Of a DNA stretch of 64,000 nt, positions 1 through 7,978 are shown one piece after another (positions within the stretch are counted from its first letter, which is position 1; each line of letters begins with the position of its first letter). Made by a program: the position numbers and the translations under genes. The stretch is from Streptomyces sp. DSM 110735 (GTDB lineage: Bacteria; Actinomycetota; Actinomycetes; Streptomycetales; Streptomycetaceae): positions 124,001 through 188,000 of the forward strand of contig NZ_JACYHF010000002.1 in assembly GCF_016482685.1 (NCBI RefSeq). Reading direction: 5' to 3'. Below the pieces are notes generated by a model, which did no database searches, was not told the origin of the DNA, and saw only the letters and a program-made list of their open reading frames with translations.

Positions 1-299
1 AGGTCGGCGAGGGTCACCTCCTCGGCCGCCGTGAACAGGTGGTCCTTGGGGACGACGACCACGGTGGTCTCGGTGTAGAGCGGGATCGCGCTGAAGTACG
101 TACGGTCCACCGGCAGCCGTACGAACGCGGCGTCCGCGTCACCCGCGCGCAGCAGCCCGTCGGTCTCGGCCGCGGGGACCTGGAGCAGGGTGAGCGGGAT
201 GTCCGGCAGCCGCTCGTTCCAGATCCGCGCCCATTTGGCGGGCGTCACTCCGGGAACGTACGCGAGCCGGAACGACGGTGTTTCCTCCGAGCCTGTCAC
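1..299 (-). CDS. LysR-family-like substrate-binding protein, partial
   Basis: Only the first 99 codons are visible; the gene continues leftward off the window. The reading begins at a GTG at 299. The protein resembles the effector-binding domain of LysR regulators (FRLAYVPGVTPAKWARIW, then ERLPDIPLTLLQV), but no helix-turn-helix precedes it. It may therefore be a stand-alone periplasmic-binding-like protein of the LysR substrate domain type. It is divergent from the DUF5997 gene, with about 60 bases between the two starts, so the promoters must lie back to back. The family is inferred from sequence pattern alone. Confidence 0.65.
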   Translation of the reverse strand, partial: MTGSEETPSFRLAYVPGVTPAKWARIWNERLPDIPLTLLQVPAAETDGLLRAGDADAAFVRLPVDRTYFSAIPLYTETTVVVVPKDHLFTAAEEVTLAD

Positions 300-358
300 C
301 AGGCCAAGGCTACCGGCCCCGGTCGGCCCACCCGCACGCGGCCGATACCCTTGACCTC

Positions 359-751
359 ATGAGTTCGCAGCAGAGCACCCAGACGATGAAGCCCGCCACC
401 GCGGCGAAGAAGCTGGGTGTGTACCTCCCCGCCACCCCCGCCGAGTTCCAGGAGGGTGTCGTTTCGCGCGCCGAGCTGAACGAGCTCCAGGCCAACCCGC
501 CCGAGTGGCTGCGCGAGCTGCGCCAGAACGGCCCCCACCCGCGTCCCGTCGTCGCGGCCAAGCTCGGCGTGTCCATCGCCGGTCTGGCGCGCGGCGGTGT
601 CACCGAGGCGCTCACCACCGCGCAGATCGAGGCGCTCAAGCAGGAGCGCCCCGAGTGGCTGGAAAAGGAGCGCGCCACCCAGGTCGAGGTCCGCAAGGAA
701 GCCGTGCGGATCAAGAACCTGAAGCAGGAGAAGGCGGACCGCGAGGACTGA
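359..751 (+). CDS. DUF5997 family protein
   Basis: A 130-residue soluble protein beginning MSSQQSTQTMKPATAAKKLG. The ATG at 359 is chosen because family members begin just before the TMKPATAAKKLGVYLPATP segment; upstream in-frame codons read as non-coding sequence. The body is rich in charged helices (PEWLRELRQNGPHPRPV, then a repeat-like PEWLEKERATQ) and ends in a basic tail. The two PEWL segments about 50 residues apart suggest an internal duplication. No membrane segment or catalytic motif is visible and its function is unknown. Divergent position beside a LysR-like protein is the context seen here. Confidence 0.85.
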   Translation: MSSQQSTQTMKPATAAKKLGVYLPATPAEFQEGVVSRAELNELQANPPEWLRELRQNGPHPRPVVAAKLGVSIAGLARGGVTEALTTAQIEALKQERPEWLEKERATQVEVRKEAVRIKNLKQEKADRED

Positions 752-770
752 CCCCGCCCGCCCCGCACCC

Positions 771-793
771 GCCCCCTGGCCTCGCCGGGGGGC
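771..793. terminator. Candidate terminator hairpin after DUF5997
   Basis: A GCCCCC arm (771-776) and a GGGGGC arm (788-793) with an 11-base loop lie 20 bases after the DUF5997 stop. There is no T-run, which is common in Streptomyces. The stem is short, so confidence is modest. Confidence 0.4.
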
Positions 794-854
794 GTTGTCA
801 GTGGTGCCGCCTACAGTTCCCCTCACTTGATCGTTTGCGGGCGGGGAGGCACGT

Positions 855-1709
855 ATGGGGTGGGTGTCGGCCGGTGACTACGAGGTCACCCTCGACGGCG
901 GAAAAGTGGTGTGCCGCAACGCGGCGGGACGGCGGCTGAAGTCGGTGCCGCCGAAGATCGCCGACGATCCGGCGGTCGTGGGGCTCGCGCAGCTCACCGA
1001 GTGGCTGGAGCGGCACGAGCGGGAGTGCGTGGACGGCGTGGAGCGGTGGATGGTCCGCTCGCTGCCGGTGCCGCTCGCCGTGCTCACCCGCGTCTGGCCC
1101 GACCCCGCCTGGCGGGCGGTGCTGCGCGACCTCGTGGTGACCGGTGACGACGGCCGGATCGCCGGTTTCCTGCGCGACGCCGACGCCGAGCGGGGTCTCG
1201 GACTGGTCGACCTGGACGGCGACACCGTGCGCATGTCCCCCGAGCTGGTCCGCGTTCCGCACCCGGTGCTCCTGGAGGACCTGGCGGACCTGCGCGAGTT
1301 CGCCGTCGAACTCGGGGTGGAGCAGCGCGCCCAGCAGCTCTTCCGCGAGGTGTGGCACCGCCCGGCCGATCTGGCCGAGGACGCCACGCAGGTCGAGGAG
1401 TACGCGGGCGGCGCCTTCAAGGAGCTGCGCTTCCTGCACGGCCGGGCCGCCCAGTTGGGCTACCGGGTGCGCGGCGGCCAGGCGGTCCGCCCCGTCCTGG
1501 AGGACGGCCGCGGCGTCGAGGCCCGTGTCTGGATCGGCGACTACGACGGCTACGAGGCGACCGAGACCGGCCCGCTGATGTGGACCGACCCGGCAGGGCG
1601 GGTGCTGAGGCTCGGTCAGGTGGGTCCGGTCGCCTGGTCGGAGGGGATGCGCATGGCCGCCGCGCTGCACGCGGGGCGCGACGTGGAGAACGAGGAGCGG
1701 GCGGCATGA
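855..1709 (+). CDS. DUF4132-type protein, first gene of MoxR-VWA-SWIM operon
   Basis: A 284-residue soluble protein. The ATG at 855 follows a GGGGAGG ribosome site. The C-terminal third (from about residue 185: FKELRFLHGRAAQLGYRVRGG, then EARVWIGDYDGYEA, LRLGQVGPVAWSEGMRMA) matches what I recall of the DUF4132 domain, found in E. coli YehI (MolR). Its stop overlaps the start of the next gene (ATGA at 1706-1709), so the two are translationally coupled. It heads an operon running to 13209. The molecular role of DUF4132 is not established; association with a MoxR ATPase and a VWA protein suggests a part in a protein-remodelling or conflict-response machine. Family call is good, function inferred. 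Confidence 0.75.
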   Translation: MGWVSAGDYEVTLDGGKVVCRNAAGRRLKSVPPKIADDPAVVGLAQLTEWLERHERECVDGVERWMVRSLPVPLAVLTRVWPDPAWRAVLRDLVVTGDDGRIAGFLRDADAERGLGLVDLDGDTVRMSPELVRVPHPVLLEDLADLREFAVELGVEQRAQQLFREVWHRPADLAEDATQVEEYAGGAFKELRFLHGRAAQLGYRVRGGQAVRPVLEDGRGVEARVWIGDYDGYEATETGPLMWTDPAGRVLRLGQVGPVAWSEGMRMAAALHAGRDVENEERAA

Positions 1710-4700
1710 CGACGTACGACGAGACCACCCTGACCGCTCTCCTGGAGGCGGGCGCGGTCCTGCCGACCGGCAGCACCGCGCGCGAGGACGCCGACACGCT
1801 CACCGTCCGCACGTACACCCACCCGGTGCTGGAGGACCGGCAGGTCGTCCGGCTGGTGCCCGGCACCCTCGGGGAGGCCGAGGACCTGGCGCTCGAGTTC
1901 CTCGGTCTGACCCGGGAGCCGGAGGCGCCGGAGGTCGGCCAGGTGCGCCGCGAGACGCTGGGCTTCCCCGCCTGGGCGCTGGTGCACGACCCGGCGAACG
2001 GTCATCACGCGCTCGCCCTGGTCAAGGACGTGGAACGGCTCGCCCGGCAGGCCAAGTCCCGCCCCGGAGCCGCCAAGCAGGGCTTCGAGGAGCTGGGCAC
2101 CCGGCTCGGGCGGGCGGTGCCGCACTTCCTGCCGACGTTCTACGAGCAGGCGGCGCGGGTCTTCCTCCAGCACGAGAACACGACGTACGCCTCCGCGTTC
2201 TTCGGCCGGGCCCGCGAGGCCGAGCGGGTGCACGCGCTCGCGGTCGACGAGGAGCGGCAGCGGGCGGTGTTCCTGGAGTTCGCCTTCGCCGGGGCGCTGA
2301 CCGTCAAGGCGCTCAAGGAGCATGTGAAGGACCTGGGCAGGCGGCTCGACCCGGTCGCCGCGTGGGCGCAGTTCCGGCAGTTGACGGTGGAGCGCTGCGC
2401 CGCCGGAATGCCGCCGTACGCCTCGCTGCCGCAGGACGCGCGCGGGCTGATCAGGGCGGCGGGGCTCGACCGGGACACCGAGGAGCGCGCGCTCGTCGCC
2501 GACCTGCTCACCTCGCCCGCCGCCGTCCGGGCGCCCGCGTCCTTCTGGACGGCCTACCGTCCGGTCCTCGGCGCCCTGGCCGAGGAGCGGCCCGGGGTGC
2601 GGACGCGGCTCCTTGAGATCATGCCCGCCGGGCTCGGGGGCGGGGTCGAGGACGACGAGTCCTGGCTGGCGCTGCTGGCCGGGACCGGCGCCGACCGGCT
2701 GCTGACGGACGAGGCGGCGGCCCGGGAGCACGGTGTGGACACGGCCGACTGGCTGACCCGCTGGGCGCTGCACCGCAAGCACGGCGGCGCGTTCGCCCGC
2801 CGCTCCCCGGCCACGCTCGCGCTGGCCGCGCGGATGGCGCCGCTGCTGCGCTCCGCCGGACGTCCGGTGGACCTGTTCACCGGGAACTGGGGGGCGAGCG
2901 CGCACCTCGATCTGCTGGACCTGTGCGTCGCCGAGGGCGTACCGCTGTCGGTCCCGGCGTCCGGGGCGCGGAATCAGGTGTCGGTGACCACCTGGCTGTC
3001 GGACACCGGGGAGGGCCGCCGGGACCTGGTGGCCGTCGCGTCCGACCCGCGTCTGCGGCCGCTGCTGCGCGCGGCGGTGGAGCAGGCTGGAAGCCGGCAC
3101 GGCAGCAATGACGAGCAGTTGACGGCTCTCGCCGCCCACCCGGTGCTCTCCGAGCTGCTGCGGGAATGGCTCGACGAGGTGTCCGGGGAGTTCACCCGCG
3201 CGACCGGGCTGCCCGCCGCGAGCGCGACGCTCGACCGGCTGCGCCCCTTCCGGACCGTCGCCCGCGGGGCGGGTCCCGAGGCGGTCGCCCGGGTCGCCGG
3301 GCACCCGGTCGCTCCCCTGCTCGGCCGCACGCTGCGCGCCGGTGTGCTGGACGAACTGGGCTGGCCCGCCCTCGAAGAGGCGCTGGAGCGGCTCGACGAC
3401 CAGACCCTGGACCCGAAGACCCACCACCCGGTCACCGTCCACGAGGCATGGCCCGCGCTCATCGTCTCGCGGGGGCACAAGGCGCTCGTCGTCGGCCCGG
3501 AGGAGATCCTCCTCGACCACGACCTGCGGCTGCCCCAGGAGCTGGACCGCCATCAGCGCCCCCGGTTCCGTTACGTGGACGGGGAGTTGCTGGTCGTCTG
3601 GCGGCAGGACGGCAAGCAGCGCGCCTACTGGTCGAGCCGTCCCGCCGAGGTGTTCGCGCTCGGCGGCGAGCAGGTCCCGACCTGGTGGTACGGGCAGGAC
3701 GACCTCGCCGCCTCGATCCCGCTGCCCGGCGGTGGCCGCGCCTCCGGGGGTCGCGCCCTGCACGCCGGGGACACGGACCTCCCGCCGAGCCGTCCCGTCC
3801 TGGGCGACGGCACCGGCTACTGGCGCGAGGGCAGACAGGGCACGCGCACGGTGTGGCTGGAGTACGACCCGGTGACGGGCGAGCACGGCCGCGCCTCGCT
3901 GCCCGCGCCGCTGCGCGCCGGTGTCCGCGAGGGCGCCGAGCTGACGACCGGGATGTGCGAGCTGCTGCCGCTGCGCCCCGGTCTTGAGCACAGCCCGTTC
4001 GGCACCGACGGCACGGTCCTGGGGCGCTGGGTGCGCACCGAGGGGGACGGCGGGGAGCGGTACCGCACCGCCGGGACGCCGGACGGCCGTACGGTGTCGA
4101 TGCCGAAGACGGACGCCATCCCCTTGGGCGCCCTGCGGCTGCCGGGCGCCGAGCCCGTCGTCGCGCGGATGTTCCAGACCGTCGCGCTGTTCGCGGGCGA
4201 CGACCCCGCCGGGACCGGGCGACTGGGGTACGTGACGCTGAACGGTCCGGGCGGGGAGTTCGCCGCGGGCACCCCGCTGGTGCCCCCGCTGCCGTTCTGG
4301 CACGCCCTGCGGGTGCGCGACGAGCAAGGCTCTGCCGTGCTGCGCGCCGTCACCGACGAGCAGGCAGCCGAGCTGATGCGGGCCATGGCGGAGGCGCTGG
4401 CCGAGCGTCAGGAGGCGCTGAAGCGCGCCGGGGACGACGCCCGGGCCAAGGAAGCCGTGCCGAGCGCCGCCCGGCTGGCCGTGCGGGTGGTGTGCGCGGG
4501 GCTGCCGGACCTCACCGATGCCCGGCTGATCGTCGGCGTGGCCTCGCTGGTCCGCTCGGCGCTGCGCCTGGCCGAGTCCGCGACCGCGTTCGCCGCGCCG
4601 CCCAAGGAGCGCCCCGCCCTGCCGCGCAAGCACACCGAGGGCATGTTCTTCGACTACAGCCCCGAGCACGGCGAGGACAGCACGCTGCGCACGGCGCTGG

Positions 4701-6679
4701 CCGGGATCGTGAGCGTGTACGGCTACTGGCACGGCGAGCAGCGCACCGCGCTGCGCCAGATCCGGGCCGTGAACCACGTGCTGTCCGGCCACCCCGCCGA
4801 CGGCAAACCGCTGCCCGACCGGGAGCGCACCGCCGTCCTGACCGACGGCTGGCGGAGCGAGCCGCACACCGTCCCCGGGATCGGTCTGATGTGGCCGTCC
4901 GCGCTGGGCGCGCTGCGCGCCCTCGCCTTCCGGGCCGCCTCCGCGACCCTGACCGGCGCCGAACGCGAGGCGCTGCTCCTGCTGTTCGAGGCGGTCGGCG
5001 AGGGACCGCTCGCGTCGGGGTCCGGGGTGCTCCGCGAGGTCACGCTGACCGAGCCCTCCGACGGGCGGTTGCGGACCGGTCAGGTGCTGCGGCACGGCGA
5101 ACGCACGGTCGTGATCCTCGGCACCCGGCGCATCGACCGGATGCGGGACCGCGTCGAGTGGCTGGCGCTGGACCACGATCCGTCGGGCGCGTTCGGCCCG
5201 GTCGCCCATTTCGTCCTGAGCGACGAGGTCCGGTACGACCCGGGGATCTCCGGCGCGGACCTGGCCGCCGTCACCCGGCTGATCCGCGCCAAGGGCGCCG
5301 CCCCCTGGCAGTCCGGGGCGCCGGAGGCGCTGACGGACGCGACCGGCGGCGGACTCGGTCCGGTCCAGGCGACGGTGCTGCTCGCCGCGCTGCCGCCGGA
5401 CCCCGCCGCCGAGGCGCTGGCCCTCATCGGGCTGAAGGTCCGTCAGTGCGAGTACGGCGTGGCCCGGCTCGCCGCGCTCGCCGCCGGGACGCGGACCGAG
5501 CTGCTCGGCGCGCTGCTGCCCGCCGATCCCGAGGCGCTGTGGACCTCGGGTCCGGACACCGGCGCGGCCGGACGCGTCTGGGCGGAGCGGCTCGGCTCGG
5601 TGCTCAGGCTGCCGGAGGAGACCGACGCCGAACTGGCCGGGATGAGCGCCGAGTACGCCGAGGACGTCCTCAACCCCTCCCGTACGCCCTGGCTGTCCCG
5701 GACGACGCGGCAGCACCTGCGCGAGGACGGCGAACTGGTCCCGGAGGACCCGGCGGCGCTGCCCGGCGGGCGCTCCCTGTCCGGGGCGGTCACCGCACTC
5801 GCGGCGCTGGCGTACGTCCTGCCCTACGGCCACCCGCTGCGCGCCGCCCTGCCCGAGGGACTGGCCGCCGTGCGCCGCCGGATGGCCGACCCGGAGCTGC
5901 TGCTCGACCCGGGCGTGGCGTGGACGGAGAAGGGCACGCCCACGTCGGTCGAGATCCGCAAGGCGTACGGGCTGCCCGAAACCGGCGGCGCCGACGCACA
6001 GGGGCTGACCCACGTGGGCGAGACCCTGGTGCTGCGCCCCTGGTACCACGGCGAGGCGGTCCTGCTCCGCACGGCGGCGCTGAGCGGTCCCGACGACCCG
6101 GTGTTCGGACTCCTGGAGGGGCTGGTCGGTCCGGAACGCGGCGACCAGGTGAGCGCGTTGGGCACCGCCCTCGGCGCGGAGCTGGAGCGCGCGGTGGCGG
6201 CCGGTGCCGAGGAGCCGCGGGGTTACGCGCAGGACCCGTCGGTCAGCGTGCCCGAGCTGGTCGCGGAGGTCGCCGCCGCGCACGGTCTCGGCGAGGACGC
6301 GGCGGTGCTCTACCTCCAGTTGCTGGCGCTGCCCGACCCGACGGACCGCAACCGGGCGCGCTGGACCGACTGGAAGCCCGCCCGGGCGAAGAAGGCGCGG
6401 GCCGAACTCACCGCGAGCGGTCTGGTCGTCGAGGCCAAGCGGCCGCGCGCCGGGCGCACCCTCTTCCTGCCGTGCGGCTGGCGGGACCTGAAGTCGCCCG
6501 CGCTGCCGGTGGAGACCTGGAAGGAGGGGCTGTACCCGGTGCCGGTGCGCCGTCGTGCCGTACCCCTGCTGCCGGTGCCCGAGCTGTTCGCCCGCGCCTG
6601 GGAGCGCGTCCGCGCGGGCGAAGGACCGGCGTACGAGGAGCTGACGACCCGGGCGAACCGGAGGGGACGGCGCAGGTGA
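1706..6679 (+). CDS. Giant (1657 aa) protein of the YehI/DUF4132-type operon
   Basis: A very large soluble protein from the ATG at 1706, inside the stop of the previous gene. No signal peptide or membrane segment is evident. Residues about 1-700 are helical, with repeated Leu/Ala/Arg patterns suggesting a solenoid. The middle (about 500-850) is richer in Gly, Trp and Tyr and beta-like (WRQDGKQRAYWSSRPAEVF, GTGYWREGRQGTRTVWLEYD). The C-terminal third is again helical and ends in a basic RANRRGRRR-like tail. I do not recognise a named catalytic motif. E. coli YehI is about 1200 residues; here the role appears split between this protein and the 284-residue DUF4132 protein before it. Its size suggests a scaffold or a sensor working with the MoxR ATPase downstream. 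Confidence 0.7.
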   Translation: MTTYDETTLTALLEAGAVLPTGSTAREDADTLTVRTYTHPVLEDRQVVRLVPGTLGEAEDLALEFLGLTREPEAPEVGQVRRETLGFPAWALVHDPANGHHALALVKDVERLARQAKSRPGAAKQGFEELGTRLGRAVPHFLPTFYEQAARVFLQHENTTYASAFFGRAREAERVHALAVDEERQRAVFLEFAFAGALTVKALKEHVKDLGRRLDPVAAWAQFRQLTVERCAAGMPPYASLPQDARGLIRAAGLDRDTEERALVADLLTSPAAVRAPASFWTAYRPVLGALAEERPGVRTRLLEIMPAGLGGGVEDDESWLALLAGTGADRLLTDEAAAREHGVDTADWLTRWALHRKHGGAFARRSPATLALAARMAPLLRSAGRPVDLFTGNWGASAHLDLLDLCVAEGVPLSVPASGARNQVSVTTWLSDTGEGRRDLVAVASDPRLRPLLRAAVEQAGSRHGSNDEQLTALAAHPVLSELLREWLDEVSGEFTRATGLPAASATLDRLRPFRTVARGAGPEAVARVAGHPVAPLLGRTLRAGVLDELGWPALEEALERLDDQTLDPKTHHPVTVHEAWPALIVSRGHKALVVGPEEILLDHDLRLPQELDRHQRPRFRYVDGELLVVWRQDGKQRAYWSSRPAEVFALGGEQVPTWWYGQDDLAASIPLPGGGRASGGRALHAGDTDLPPSRPVLGDGTGYWREGRQGTRTVWLEYDPVTGEHGRASLPAPLRAGVREGAELTTGMCELLPLRPGLEHSPFGTDGTVLGRWVRTEGDGGERYRTAGTPDGRTVSMPKTDAIPLGALRLPGAEPVVARMFQTVALFAGDDPAGTGRLGYVTLNGPGGEFAAGTPLVPPLPFWHALRVRDEQGSAVLRAVTDEQAAELMRAMAEALAERQEALKRAGDDARAKEAVPSAARLAVRVVCAGLPDLTDARLIVGVASLVRSALRLAESATAFAAPPKERPALPRKHTEGMFFDYSPEHGEDSTLRTALAGIVSVYGYWHGEQRTALRQIRAVNHVLSGHPADGKPLPDRERTAVLTDGWRSEPHTVPGIGLMWPSALGALRALAFRAASATLTGAEREALLLLFEAVGEGPLASGSGVLREVTLTEPSDGRLRTGQVLRHGERTVVILGTRRIDRMRDRVEWLALDHDPSGAFGPVAHFVLSDEVRYDPGISGADLAAVTRLIRAKGAAPWQSGAPEALTDATGGGLGPVQATVLLAALPPDPAAEALALIGLKVRQCEYGVARLAALAAGTRTELLGALLPADPEALWTSGPDTGAAGRVWAERLGSVLRLPEETDAELAGMSAEYAEDVLNPSRTPWLSRTTRQHLREDGELVPEDPAALPGGRSLSGAVTALAALAYVLPYGHPLRAALPEGLAAVRRRMADPELLLDPGVAWTEKGTPTSVEIRKAYGLPETGGADAQGLTHVGETLVLRPWYHGEAVLLRTAALSGPDDPVFGLLEGLVGPERGDQVSALGTALGAELERAVAAGAEEPRGYAQDPSVSVPELVAEVAAAHGLGEDAAVLYLQLLALPDPTDRNRARWTDWKPARAKKARAELTASGLVVEAKRPRAGRTLFLPCGWRDLKSPALPVETWKEGLYPVPVRRRAVPLLPVPELFARAWERVRAGEGPAYEELTTRANRRGRRR

Positions 6680-6690
6680 CCGCCTCCGCC

Positions 6691-6726
6691 ACGACGTTCA
6701 CGACGTTCACGACGTACACGACGTTC
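6691..6726. repeat. Four tandem 9-bp repeats before the MoxR gene
   Basis: The unit acgacgttc occurs four times head to tail, the third copy reading acgacgtac. It lies in the 109-base gap between the giant gene and the MoxR gene, the only real gap in this operon. It could be an operator array, an mRNA processing site or simple slippage. Confidence 0.85.
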
Positions 6727-6788
6727 ATGGGGAGGGCGGCGCGGACGACCGCCCGCTCTCCCCGCACCACCACGAAGGACTCCCGCTC

Positions 6789-7973
6789 ATGACCACCGAC
6801 CTCGCCCCCGGCGCGGCACGCCGGGACCCGGCACGCCAGATCGTCCCGCCGGAGGACCGGTACGCGACCGAACTCGCCTTCCTCGCCGCGTACGACACCG
6901 GACCGCGCCCGCCCGCGTGGCGGCTGACGCCCCGCGCCGTCGTCACCTTCGTGATGGGCAGCGAAGGGCGCGCCCTCGCACTGCCCGCCGACGCGGTGGT
7001 CCCCGCCGGTGTGCCCCAACGCCTGGAGATCACCGGCAAGTTCGTGGGGGAACGCGCGCTGGTGGAGCGGTGTGTCGTCACGCTCGCCGGGGAGCGCGGT
7101 CTGCTGCTCGTCGGCGAGCCGGGCACCGCCAAGTCGATGCTCTCCGAGCTGCTGTCCGCCGCCGTGTGCGGCACCAGCGGGCTGACGGTGCAGGGCACGG
7201 CGGGCACGACCGAGGACCAGCTCAAGTACGGCTGGAACTACGCCCTGTTGCTCGCCCAGGGACCCAGCAGGCAGGCGCTGGTGCCCTCGCCGGTGCTTAC
7301 CGCGATGACGCGCGGGGCGATCGCGCGCGTCGAGGAGGTCACCCGCTGTCTGCCGGAGGTGCAGGACGCGCTGGTGTCGCTGCTGTCCGAGCGGCGGATG
7401 GCGGTCCCCGAACTGGCGGGCGGCGAGGACGCGTTGGCGCACGCGGCACCCGGTTTCAACCTCATCGCCACCGCCAACCTGCGGGACAAGGGCGTCTCGG
7501 AGATGTCCGCCGCGCTCAAGCGCCGGTTCAACTTCGAGACGGTGGGCCCGATCTCGGACCTGGACGCCGAGACCGCGCTGGTGCGCGGGCAGGCGAGGGC
7601 GGCGGTCGAGCGCTCGGGCGCCGCCTTCCAGGTGGACGACGCGGTACTGGAGGCGCTGGTCACCGCGTTCCGGGACCTGCGTGAGGGACGGTCGGCGGAG
7701 GGCTGGGAGGTGGAGCGGCCCTCCACCGTGATGAGCACGGCGGAGGCGGTGTCGGTCGCGGGCGCGCTGGGGCTCGCCGCCGCCTACTTCCCCGGGGACC
7801 GTGACGTGCTCGGGCTGCTGCCGGGTCACCTGCTCGGCGTCGTACGCAAGGACGACCCGGCGGACGCGGCCCGGCTGCGCGGCTACTGGGACGGTCCGGT
7901 ACGGCGCCGCGCCGAGCAGGGCTCCGCCACCTGGCGCACCCTGTGGGACCTGCGCACGGTACTGGAGGGCTGA
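6789..7973 (+). CDS. MoxR-family AAA+ ATPase, YehL-type
   Basis: A 394-residue cytosolic AAA+ ATPase. The ATG at 6789 follows GAAGGA. Walker A is GEPGTAKS (residues 109-116). The Walker B region reads IARVEEVTRCLPEVQDALVSLL, with Glu-Glu where Asp-Glu is usual. A sensor-1-like FNLIATANLRDKG and the arginine segment SAALKRRFNFE follow, as in MoxR proteins. MoxR ATPases pair with VWA-domain proteins to remodel or insert cofactors into client complexes; the YehL subfamily is found with DUF5682, VWA and SWIM proteins, exactly the genes that follow. The stop lies 5 bases before the next start, so the genes are probably coupled. Confidence 0.9.
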   Translation: MTTDLAPGAARRDPARQIVPPEDRYATELAFLAAYDTGPRPPAWRLTPRAVVTFVMGSEGRALALPADAVVPAGVPQRLEITGKFVGERALVERCVVTLAGERGLLLVGEPGTAKSMLSELLSAAVCGTSGLTVQGTAGTTEDQLKYGWNYALLLAQGPSRQALVPSPVLTAMTRGAIARVEEVTRCLPEVQDALVSLLSERRMAVPELAGGEDALAHAAPGFNLIATANLRDKGVSEMSAALKRRFNFETVGPISDLDAETALVRGQARAAVERSGAAFQVDDAVLEALVTAFRDLREGRSAEGWEVERPSTVMSTAEAVSVAGALGLAAAYFPGDRDVLGLLPGHLLGVVRKDDPADAARLRGYWDGPVRRRAEQGSATWRTLWDLRTVLEG

Positions 7974-7978
7974 ACACC

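Noticed and set aside
1616..6283. A 1555-codon open frame on the minus strand opposite the giant gene
   Set aside because: It is low-complexity Arg/Gly/Gln-rich and has no ribosome site. GC-rich DNA keeps the opposite strand open. The plus-strand gene has normal codon bias and operon overlaps.
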